Below are positions 46,387-51,983 of a DNA stretch of 64,000 nt, piece by piece. Where the stretch lies: the NCBI GenBank assembly GCA_963724665.1, contig CAVRVH010000004.1, positions 62,001 through 126,000 on the forward strand. The letters run 5' to 3'. The position numbers and the translations under genes are program-made. Under the pieces are notes generated by a model that ran no database searches, was not told where the DNA came from, and worked only from the letters and a program-made list of their open reading frames with translations. This DNA comes from DASUPK01 sp963724665. Lineage in GTDB: Bacteria > Actinomycetota > Thermoleophilia > Solirubrobacterales > 70-9. Each line of letters begins with the position of its first letter. Within the stretch, counting starts at the first letter, position 1.

Positions 46387-46788
46387 ATGTCGGAGGAGAA
46401 CGTCGAGGTGATTCGGACCGCGTATGACGCCTTCGAGCGGGGCGACCTTGAGGCCGTTTCGCAGCTTCAAGCGCTCACAATCGAGTGGCAGACCAGCGTT
46501 GAGGACCCCGACGCGGCCACCCACCGGGGACGGGTCGCCGTGAGGCGCTACATCGAGGGGTACATGGAGACGTTCCCCGGACTTCGCGCCGACCTTGAAG
46601 AATGCGTCGAGGCGCCCGGCGACAGGGTGCTTGCCACCGTCCGGTACACCGGGCGTGCAAGGGCGAGCGGCATGGACATGGACTGGCGGCAGTGGCTCGT
46701 CTACACATTCAAGGACGGGATGATTGTTCGAGCCGCGGAGTATTTCGACCGCGACCAGGCCCTCGAAGCCGCCGGGCTGTCGGAGTAG
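46387..46788 (+). CDS. SnoaL-like protein, cluster copy 1
   Basis: 133 residues. MSEENVEVIRTAYDAFERGD is the first helix pair of the NTF2/SnoaL cone fold, followed by strands (LTIEWQTSVEDPDAATHRGR, RVLATVRYTGRARASGMDMD). The end is DQALEAAGLSE. First and last codons are nearly identical in DNA to the sister genes while the core is distinct. No enzyme activity can be assigned. An open frame extends upstream to 46183 but crosses the hairpin, so ATG 46387 is right. Confidence 0.82.
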   Translation: MSEENVEVIRTAYDAFERGDLEAVSQLQALTIEWQTSVEDPDAATHRGRVAVRRYIEGYMETFPGLRADLEECVEAPGDRVLATVRYTGRARASGMDMDWRQWLVYTFKDGMIVRAAEYFDRDQALEAAGLSE

Positions 46789-46836
46789 ACGCTTCATCAC
46801 GGGTTCTGCGCACGGTCGCCGCGCCGCGGCCTAAAT

Positions 46837-46983
46837 TCATCCCAGGGCGACGAGCGCACCGGCTGCCGGCGGCTCGGGCTCGATCTCCCGCAGGGTTCGG
46901 ATCGCCGTGCAGCGGGCGGTCGCATTCGTGTCCGGGTCGCGGATGATCTCCTCGAGAATCCGGACCATCTCCTCACGGTCCAC
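46837..46983 (-). CDS. 48-residue hypothetical protein
   Basis: GTG 46983 to TGA 46839-46837, reading VDREEMVRILEEIIRDPDTN then ATARCTAIRTLREIEPEPPA. A good ribosome-binding site (AGGAGG) lies 7 bp before the GTG. It resembles small actinobacterial proteins with a RDP(D)xNxxARxxAIRTLxEIE core seen also near phage terminase genes; no function known. Not overlapped by another supported gene. Confidence 0.5.
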   Translation of the reverse strand: MDREEMVRILEEIIRDPDTNATARCTAIRTLREIEPEPPAAGALVALG

Positions 46984-47098
46984 TCGCACGCCTCCTGTCT
47001 GTGGGGAGGAGTTTTTTCGCGGCGACTGAATCGGCGGTTGTTCGGGGGTGACCGCTCCATGCTCAACCCTCCCCCGTCTGCATTCTTCGACAAAGACA

Positions 47099-47143
47099 GG
47101 TGGGCGCTACCGATGCGGAACCGGTGGGCGCTACCGATGCGGA
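47099..47143 (+). repeat. 24-bp tandem duplication
   Basis: GGTGGGCGCTACCGATGCGG begins at 47099 and again at 47123, a period of 24 with identity over 21 bases of the second unit. No ORF or stem is evident. It lies between the small minus-strand ORF and the membrane peptide at 47193. Confidence 0.7.
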
Positions 47144-47192
47144 CGCTGCAGGCGGGACCTAGCCTCGTCTGCAGATCCTGGAAGGAGAAGCG

Positions 47193-47366
47193 ATGAAGCA
47201 CTCGCATATGTGGCTTTGTGGAGCCTTCGGGGCGCTCACGGTCCTTCTCGTAGTCGTTGGGGCCGGCGCTTGGGCGTTCATCCCCGCGGCCGGATGCGCC
47301 GTGACCTGCGGGATGATGGTCTGGAGCATGGTCCGAAGCGGCCACCAGCCCAGCCAGCAGGCGTGA
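47193..47366 (+). CDS. 57-residue membrane protein, paralogue of the one at 42709
   Basis: MKHSHMWLCGAFGALTVLLV then VVGAGAWAFIPAAGCAVTCG and MMVWSMVRSG, with a short polar tail. Two close hydrophobic stretches make a helical hairpin or one long bend. A ribosome-binding site (AAGGAG) precedes the ATG at 47193. Shares VGAGAxAF-P-GC-MVWxMVR with the 42709 peptide. Both paralogues lie in the SnoaL/repeat region. Confidence 0.55.
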   Translation: MKHSHMWLCGAFGALTVLLVVVGAGAWAFIPAAGCAVTCGMMVWSMVRSGHQPSQQA

Positions 47367-47400
47367 GCTTGGGTTAGCGAAGACGACAATCCCCCGCCGC

Positions 47401-47417
47401 GAGATACTGCGTGGGCG
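47401..47417 (+). promoter_or_regulatory. common 17-base leader of SnoaL genes, copy 2
   Basis: Identical to 46370-46386 but without a hairpin directly upstream; the bases before it (ccccgccgc) are unrelated to the other copies. Begins 35 bp after the preceding stop codon. Leads into ATG 47418, the first gene of a run of three complete tandem genes and one fragment. Confidence 0.55.
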
Positions 47418-47813
47418 ATGTCGGAGGAGAACGTGGAGGTCGTGCGGCGGGTGTTCGACTACTTCAACGAGACCGGCGAGGCCGGGCCGCTTGAGCTGTA
47501 TGAGGCCGAGGTCACGTTCACGACCCGTGGCGATGTCGGTGGTCCGGAGACCTTCAGCGGTCACCGGGGTATGGCTGCCGCGGTCGCCAGCTTCGCGGAG
47601 GCCTGGGCGAAGACCGCCGCCCACATCATCGAGTTGATCGAGGGTGACAACGTCGTGGTGGCGGTGGTTCGGTTCGAACTGCTTAGTCAGACCGGGGTGG
47701 AACTGGAAGTCGAGGAGGCCTGGGCCTACTGGCTGCGTGATGGGAAGTTCACCCGGATCGAGCAGCACGGCAGCAGACGGAAGGCCCTCGAAGCCGCCGG
47801 GCTGTCGGAGTAG
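47418..47813 (+). CDS. SnoaL-like protein, cluster copy 2
   Basis: 131 residues: MSEENVEVVRRVFDYFNETG, then a core with EVTFTTRGDVGGPETFSGHR, NVVVAVVRFELLSQTGVELE, VEEAWAYWLRDGKFTRIEQH, and the shared end KALEAAGLSE. The NTF2-like order of helix-helix-strand then curved sheet is clear. Followed after gcg by copy 3, so the stop-to-start gap is 3 bases. Confidence 0.85.
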   Translation: MSEENVEVVRRVFDYFNETGEAGPLELYEAEVTFTTRGDVGGPETFSGHRGMAAAVASFAEAWAKTAAHIIELIEGDNVVVAVVRFELLSQTGVELEVEEAWAYWLRDGKFTRIEQHGSRRKALEAAGLSE

Positions 47814-47816
47814 GCG

Positions 47817-48218
47817 ATGTCGGAGGAGAACGTCGAAGCGGCGAGACAGTTGATTCAAGCCTTCAACCGCCGGGACCTTGCCGCAATGACGGAGAGATTC
47901 GGTCTCGAGATCGAGTGGACGCCTATCGGTCCCGCCGCGGTGGAACGCGCCGTCTACCGCGGCCGCGACGAGGTCTCGGGCGGGTTTGCTGCGACATGGG
48001 AGACCTGGGAGGTATTTCAGCTCACGGAGCACGAGACTCGCGATCTCGGTGACTCGGTCCTGTGGCTGGGACGAGCCCAACTGGAGGGCGGCGCCAGCCA
48101 CCTTGAGCTCGACCAGGAGTTCGCGGTCCGCATCGCGATAGACGGCGGCAAGATCGTTCAAATCAAGGGCTTCCGAACGTGGGACGAGGCCCTCGAAGCC
48201 GCCGGACTGTCGGAGTAG
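47817..48218 (+). CDS. SnoaL-like protein, cluster copy 3
   Basis: 133 residues: MSEENVEAARQLIQAFNRRD, core LEIEWTPIGPAAVERAVYRG, DSVLWLGRAQLEGGASHLEL, FAVRIAIDGGKIVQIKGFRT, and the shared end EALEAAGLSE. Core residues differ from copies 1, 2 and 4 beyond the fold pattern. TAGGCGATG junctions on both sides are the same in sequence. Confidence 0.85.
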   Translation: MSEENVEAARQLIQAFNRRDLAAMTERFGLEIEWTPIGPAAVERAVYRGRDEVSGGFAATWETWEVFQLTEHETRDLGDSVLWLGRAQLEGGASHLELDQEFAVRIAIDGGKIVQIKGFRTWDEALEAAGLSE

Positions 48219-48221
48219 GCG

Positions 48222-48623
48222 ATGTCGGAGGAGAACGTCGAGATTGTGCGCGACGCGCTCGACGCGTTCGAAGCGGCCGACGTTGAGCGCTTCCTTCAGT
48301 TCATGGATCCGGAGGTCGAGTTCGAGCCCCATCTGGCGCTGGTGGAGGGCAACTATCGAGGGCACCACGGGGTCAGGGAGTTCTTTGCCGACGCTTTCGA
48401 ACCTCCGGCAGTGGTCCGGAGCGATCAACGAGATTTCCGCGATCTCGGTGATCGGGTCCTGGCATTCGGGACCTTCCGCATCCATGGAGGGGAAGGCGGA
48501 ACCGAGATCGAGTACGAGGTGCCCTTCGCGATCCTGGTGAGAGTTCGAGAGGGGCGGATCGTTCACCTGAAGGACTATGGACACAGGACAGAAGCCCTCG
48601 AAGCCGCTGGGCTGTCGGAGTAG
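48222..48623 (+). CDS. SnoaL-like protein, cluster copy 4
   Basis: 133 residues: MSEENVEIVRDALDAFEAAD, core VERFLQFMDPEVEFEPHLAL, DRVLAFGTFRIHGGEGGTEI, VPFAILVRVREGRIVHLKDY, and the shared end EALEAAGLSE. Again only the first and last helices are conserved at DNA level. Followed by TAGGCGATG leading into a truncated fifth unit. Confidence 0.85.
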   Translation: MSEENVEIVRDALDAFEAADVERFLQFMDPEVEFEPHLALVEGNYRGHHGVREFFADAFEPPAVVRSDQRDFRDLGDRVLAFGTFRIHGGEGGTEIEYEVPFAILVRVREGRIVHLKDYGHRTEALEAAGLSE

Positions 48624-48626
48624 GCG

Positions 48627-48728
48627 ATGTCAGAGGAGAACGTAGAGATCATCGTGTGGGGGAACGACTCGCAGGGTGTGCTGCTGGAGTTGCTAGGAGC
48701 GTCCGCAACCTCGGGAAAGTCCACTTGA
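48627..48728 (+). pseudogene. orphan 5' end of a fifth tandem SnoaL gene
   Basis: ATG TCA GAG GAG AAC GTA GAG ATC ATC (MSEENVEII) then unrelated codons, stop TGA at 48726-48728, 33 residues in all. The start is in register with the tandem run (TAGGCGATG). The rest of the gene is replaced by the aminotransferase sequence, which begins within this ORF. Confidence 0.7.
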
Positions 48729-49930
48729 GCGGGCCCGCGCTCGACGCCTCGCTGGCCCCCGCGGGCGAATTCCCCTCACTCGACGACATCTGTTACATGA
48801 ACACGGCCTCGATCGGTCTAATGTCGCGGAGCGCCCTGGCCGAGGAGGAGAAGTTCCAGCGCCAGCTCGGCCTGTATGGCACCACTTGGTTCGATGAGCC
48901 GACCGAGGTGGGCGTCCTCGAGCAGGCGCGCCGCGAGGGCGCCGCGCTGCTCGGCGCACCGGCCGAACAGGTCGCGGTGACGACAAGCGTCACTGAGGCG
49001 CTCTCGCAGATCGCCTGGTCGCTGCGTCCAGAGAGCGGCAGCAATGTGGTCTCAATAGACCTCGAGTTCCCCACCGTCACCTATCCCTGGATGAGGGTCG
49101 CGCGAGACACCGGGGCGGAGGTCCGCCTGGTTTCAGCCGCCGGGGACCCGGCCAAGCTCTCGTTCGAGGGGCTCGCTGAGGCCGTCGACCAGCGAACCGC
49201 AGCAATCAGCGTCAGCCACGTCCAGTACTCGACCGGCTTTCGCTACCAGCTCGAGGAGCTCTCGCAGTTGGCCGAGACCAACGGCGCCCTGCTGATCGTC
49301 GATGCCTCGCAGTCGCTGGGGGCGGTTCCGATTGATCTCTCCAGCCTGAGAATCGACGCGCTGCTCTGCGCGGGCTACAAGTGGCTCTGCGGGCCCTTCG
49401 GCGCGGCGCTCTGCTACGTCGGCGAGCGGCTGCTCGAGCGGCTCGACCCTCCCTTCGTCGGATGGAAGAGTGCCGTCGACCCCTGGTCACTGCACGCCTC
49501 TTCGCTCAGGCTGGCCTCGTCGGTGGTCGAGCGACTCGAGTACGCGACCATGTCCTACTCCGCCGGCGTTGCGCTGGCGGCCGCGATCAGGCAGATCTCG
49601 GTGATCGGCGCCGATCGGATCCTCGAGCACAACCTGAAACTGACTTCGACGCTCACCGAGGGGCTCGAACACCTGGGAGCCGAGGTGATCACGCCACACG
49701 AGGACGAGCGGCGAAGTGGCATCGTCACCGCACGTTTCCCCGAGCGCGATGGCGAGCAGGTGGCTGCGTGGATGAATCAATCGGGAGTGATTGTCTCCCC
49801 GCGCTTCGGATCGACGAGGTTCTCGATTCACTTCTTTAACAGTTCGGACGATGTCTCGTTCGCTCTCGACACGCTCGAACGCGTGCTCGCCACGGGCGGG
49901 CCGGTGGCGAGGGACCGCCACGCCAGGTGA
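48725..49930 (+). CDS. class V aminotransferase (cysteine desulfurase/isopenicillin epimerase-like)
   Basis: About 401 residues from TTG 48725; GTG 48656 would add 23 poor residues. PLP fold type I: SLDDICYMNTASIGLMSRSA opens it and VTTSVTEALSQIAWSLRP follows. Then ALLIVDASQSLGAVPIDLSS supplies the PLP-pyridine Asp, and LCAGYKWLCGPFGAALCYVG the Schiff-base Lys in YKWLCGP. Near the end, VIVSPRFGSTRFSIHFFNSS matches epimerase-like members. No catalytic Cys loop for desulfurase is evident. It is flanked by a SnoaL 5' fragment and 3' fragment, so it was likely inserted there. Confidence 0.86.
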   Translation: MSGPALDASLAPAGEFPSLDDICYMNTASIGLMSRSALAEEEKFQRQLGLYGTTWFDEPTEVGVLEQARREGAALLGAPAEQVAVTTSVTEALSQIAWSLRPESGSNVVSIDLEFPTVTYPWMRVARDTGAEVRLVSAAGDPAKLSFEGLAEAVDQRTAAISVSHVQYSTGFRYQLEELSQLAETNGALLIVDASQSLGAVPIDLSSLRIDALLCAGYKWLCGPFGAALCYVGERLLERLDPPFVGWKSAVDPWSLHASSLRLASSVVERLEYATMSYSAGVALAAAIRQISVIGADRILEHNLKLTSTLTEGLEHLGAEVITPHEDERRSGIVTARFPERDGEQVAAWMNQSGVIVSPRFGSTRFSIHFFNSSDDVSFALDTLERVLATGGPVARDRHAR

Positions 49931-49941
49931 CGGCAGCGCCG

Positions 49942-49992
49942 ATCTATCAGGAAGCGCAGGAGGCCCTCGAAGCCGCCGGGCTGTCGGTGTAG
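49942..49992 (+). pseudogene. orphan 3' end of a SnoaL gene after the aminotransferase
   Basis: Codons reading IYQEAQEALEAAGLSV, stop TAG 49990-49992, in a frame different from the aminotransferase. The last ~30 bases are the shared 3' end, with one change (GAG to GTG, E to V). No start is associated. Together with 48627-48728 it brackets the aminotransferase. Confidence 0.7.
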
Positions 49993-49994
49993 GC

Positions 49995-50010
49995 GCTTTG
50001 GACGAAAAGC
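49995..50010. repeat. type A hairpin repeat
   Basis: GCTTT (49995-49999), ggacga, AAAGC (with an extra A), starting 3 bases after the orphan 3' end. Preceded by GGC instead of CC. Followed by gggctttgctgctctag, which looks like a weak second copy of the arm. Confidence 0.7.
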
Positions 50011-50236
50011 AGGGCTTTGCTGCTCTAGCCGCCTAGACCGGCCAACAGGTTCGCGCTCGTCTTGCACTGGGAATTTCTTGGCGGCCTTTGCGTCTGTGAC
50101 CTCGAGAAGCAAGATGAGCGTTCAAGTCGGACACCAGCTGGACCCCAGCCCGAGGCCACACCCAGTGCGGATCGCCGTTCAGGGGAACCAGCAGGCCCAG
50201 ACGGATTCGAAGCGGTCCGAGCGCGGATGGAGGTTG

Positions 50237-50302
50237 GTGCGCGATGAGTACCGGCTCCCTGACCAGGCGGCTGCCCTCGAAGCCGTCGGGCTGTCGGAAT
50301 AG
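50237..50302 (+). pseudogene. second orphan 3' end of a SnoaL gene
   Basis: Codons VRDEYRLPDQAAALEAVGLSE then TAG 50300-50302. The DNA ends CTCGAAGCCGTCGGGCTGTC GGAATAG, one base from the common 3' end in two places. An open frame reaches back to 50078, but it is unlike SnoaL proteins and no 5' MSEE start precedes it. The rest of 49931-50348 has no recognisable gene. Confidence 0.6.
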
Positions 50303-50322
50303 CCGCTTTGGACGAAAAGCAG
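50303..50322. repeat. type A hairpin repeat
   Basis: CCGCTTT, loop ggacga, AAAGC followed by AGC; begins immediately after the TAG of the second orphan 3' end and lies 10 bp before the leader at 50332. With the element at 49995 it indicates a repeating arrangement 3' end, type A, leader. Confidence 0.75.
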
Positions 50323-50331
50323 CACCCCAGC

Positions 50332-50348
50332 GAGATACTGCGTGGGCG
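50332..50348 (+). promoter_or_regulatory. common 17-base leader of SnoaL genes, copy 3
   Basis: Identical to 46370-46386, placed after a type A hairpin (50303-50322) and directly before ATG 50349. Confirms the order hairpin, short spacer, leader, MSEEN. Confidence 0.55.
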
Positions 50349-50570
50349 ATGTCGGAGGAGAACGTCGAGCAGGCCTATCGTGCGATCGACGCCATGAACA
50401 GACGTCTTCTCCTGACTCCTATACGTGCCGTTGGCCACGGCGGGGGGAGCGAGCTTCCTCTTCAAGACAATGCCTTCCACGTCTGCCGGTGGCGGGACGC
50501 GAAGTGCGTCTGGTGGACGGTCTGTGACACCGAAGCGGAAGCCCTCGAGGCCGCCGGGCTTTCGGAGTAG
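50349..50570 (+). CDS. SnoaL-like protein with internal deletion
   Basis: 73 residues against 131-133 for the complete copies. MSEENVEQAYRAIDAMNRRL is followed by an Arg/Gly region (TPIRAVGHGGGSELPLQDNA) and then the last strands FHVCRWRDAKCVWWTVCDTE and the end AEALEAAGLSE. About 60 residues of the core are missing, so the fold cannot be complete. It may be a decaying copy, although the frame and both conserved ends are intact. Confidence 0.65.
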   Translation: MSEENVEQAYRAIDAMNRRLLLTPIRAVGHGGGSELPLQDNAFHVCRWRDAKCVWWTVCDTEAEALEAAGLSE

Positions 50571-50603
50571 CGCTTGGGACAGTGGCTTAGGAGCTGAACC
50601 GGT

Positions 50604-50642
50604 GCGAAAAGCGCTGCTTTCTATGCAAAGCGCCGCTTTTCG
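50604..50642. repeat. nested A/B hairpin repeat with 9-bp outer stem
   Basis: Outer arms CGAAAAGCG (50605-50613) and CGCTTTTCG (50634-50642) pair perfectly; inside, GCTTT (50616-50620) and AAAGC (50627-50631) pair around the six-base loop ctatgc. Read on the minus strand, the inner element is type B with loop gcatag. The longest and most stable of the series. Confidence 0.85.
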
Positions 50643-50651
50643 TCTATCGCG

Positions 50652-50768
50652 GTGATCGCCGCCGGGGTCGTGTTTGACCTCCCCCGCGGGAGCGGCGCTC
50701 TGATCCTGCTGATCTTCGGCGGCTGGATCTTCTTCTCGATCCGCGACCGCCGAAAAAGTTCCTCCTAG
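50652..50768 (+). CDS. 38-residue membrane peptide, possibly a gene remnant
   Basis: GTG 50652 to TAG: VIAAGVVFDLPRGSGALILL then IFGGWIFFSIRDRRKSSS, one hydrophobic helix with a basic tail. The frame is open upstream through the hairpin, so the N-terminus may have been replaced by the repeat. The remaining gap to 50892 shows nothing recognisable. Confidence 0.4.
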   Translation: MIAAGVVFDLPRGSGALILLIFGGWIFFSIRDRRKSSS

Positions 50769-50892
50769 CGCAAAGCGAACCAAGCGGAGTGAAGCCCAAG
50801 TACTACTGCTTGCCCGTAGGAGGAGGCTGTGTCGAGCCGGTTGAAGCCCCACTTTCATCGTCCATTCATCCGCCTCCCGTAAGACGGAACAC

Positions 50893-51699
50893 GTGAAGCG
50901 GCCCACGGCGACGGTATTGGTCACGACAGCCCTGGCCGGACTGCTCGCGGCGTCCACGGCCGGCTGTGGCTCCGCGGGCGGAGGAAGCTCGTCGTCGACC
51001 TCGGCGGCGGCAACGGCGGCGAGCTCAACGGGCTCGGCCTCCAGCCTGGCGCCGGTCAGCGACAGCTACTCGCCAAAGATCGACCCGGCGAGCTTCGTCG
51101 ACCTGGTCGACAACCGCTACTTCCCCCTGAAGCCAGGAACCGCCTTTCACTACCGGGGCGTGGCCGAGGACGGGAAGACACCGCAGAGCGACGACATGGT
51201 GGTGACCCGCCAGGCGAAGGAGATTCTGGGCGTGAAGAGCACGGTCGTCAGCGACATCGTGTCCTCGGGCGGGAAGCAGATCGAGAGGACCTTCGACTGG
51301 TACGCCCAGGACAAGTACGGAAACGTCTGGTACATGGGCGAGGACACGCGCGAGCTCCAGAACGGAAAGTTTGTAAAGGCGGACGACTCATGGGAGGCCG
51401 GGGTCAACGGCGCCCAGCCGGGGATCATCATGCCGGGCAACCCGCAGCCGGACGGCTCATATCGACAGGAGTACTACCCCCAGCATGCGGAGGACCAGGC
51501 CCAGATCTTGGGGAGCGGCGGGGCCCTGACCGTGCCCGTTGGTTCCTTTCAACAGACGCTGCTCACCGAGGAGACGGCCCCCAAGCTCGACCCAGGCGTC
51601 GCCGAGCGCAAGTACTACGTCGCCGGCCTCGGTGATGTCAAGGAGCAGACGGTGAGCGGCAACCACGAGCAGATCCAGCTCGTCAGCGTGACTCACTAG
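50893..51699 (+). CDS. exported lipoprotein-like hypothetical protein
   Basis: 268 residues from GTG 50893. A signal peptide (ATVLVTTALAGLLAASTAGC) with a likely lipobox STAGC is followed by a Ser/Ala-rich low-complexity spacer (about 27-55). The globular domain has FVDLVDNRYFPLKPGTAFHY at its start, VWYMGEDTRELQNGKF centrally and KYYVAGLGDVKEQTVSGNHE at the end, a pattern of uncharacterised actinobacterial secreted beta-proteins. No catalytic site recognised. Lies at the right edge of the repeat-rich region. Confidence 0.75.
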   Translation: MKRPTATVLVTTALAGLLAASTAGCGSAGGGSSSSTSAAATAASSTGSASSLAPVSDSYSPKIDPASFVDLVDNRYFPLKPGTAFHYRGVAEDGKTPQSDDMVVTRQAKEILGVKSTVVSDIVSSGGKQIERTFDWYAQDKYGNVWYMGEDTRELQNGKFVKADDSWEAGVNGAQPGIIMPGNPQPDGSYRQEYYPQHAEDQAQILGSGGALTVPVGSFQQTLLTEETAPKLDPGVAERKYYVAGLGDVKEQTVSGNHEQIQLVSVTH

Positions 51700-51737
51700 C
51701 TCGGTCCTCTTTCCCCCACGGCGGTGTGGCTAGAGAG

Positions 51738-51762
51738 CACCGCTTCGCATCGAAAGCAGTGG
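51738..51762. repeat. diverged type B hairpin repeat
   Basis: CACCGCTTcgcatcgAAAGCAGTG-like sequence (loop gcatcg): recognisable by loop and arms, with several changes. The rightmost member found. Lies 39 bp after the lipoprotein stop and ahead of a secreted-protein relic. Confidence 0.5.
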
Positions 51763-51802
51763 ACCCAAGCGCCGCTGAGACCTTTGAGAGAGTCGCCGCA
51801 AT

Positions 51803-51983
51803 GAGTTGCTGGGAGGAGTGGTTTCGCAGTTGTACTCACCGCGCTTGCGCTGATTATCAGCGGAGGAGTGGCCGCGGCCTCAGTGACGCTCGGCCAGCTT
51901 GCCCCGTCGCGGTCACCTACACCCCGACCGGCGGTGGCCCCAGCACCCAATCGATCAAGGTGAAGCTGAAGAAGAAGCTGTGA
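51803..51983 (+). pseudogene. relic of an exported protein with lysine-rich C-terminal domain
   Basis: One frame carries a signal peptide-like stretch (GFAVVLTALALIISGGVAAA, then SVTLGQLAP) without a start codon. The next frame carries the end VAVTYTPTGGGPSTQSIKVK then LKKKL, stop TGA. The end matches the closing strands of the basic module at the kelch protein's C-terminus. A middle part has been lost and the frame broken. The 3' end overlaps the convergent gene by 29 bp. Confidence 0.5.

Noticed and set aside
46797..48584. 595-residue open frame on the minus strand across the SnoaL array
   Set aside because: It is antisense to three clear SnoaL genes, contains the reverse translation of their repeated ends, and has no domain.
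50078..50302. 74-residue ORF ending in ALEAVGLSE as an intact SnoaL gene
   Set aside because: It lacks the MSEE start and core strands; only the last ~20 residues belong to the family.
46370..50570. Integron cassette array with attC sites
   Set aside because: Hairpins do not follow each gene, no attC-type R/L boxes (GTTRRRY) were seen at the TAGGCG joins, and no integrase gene is in the window. Border-conserved genes remain notable on their own.
46387..50570. Diversity-generating retroelement
   Set aside because: No reverse transcriptase, template repeat or adenine-biased variation; the differences are spread over whole cores.
42111..50642. CRISPR array
   Set aside because: The palindromic repeats are irregularly spaced by hundreds to thousands of bases, lie between genes, and no cas genes are present.
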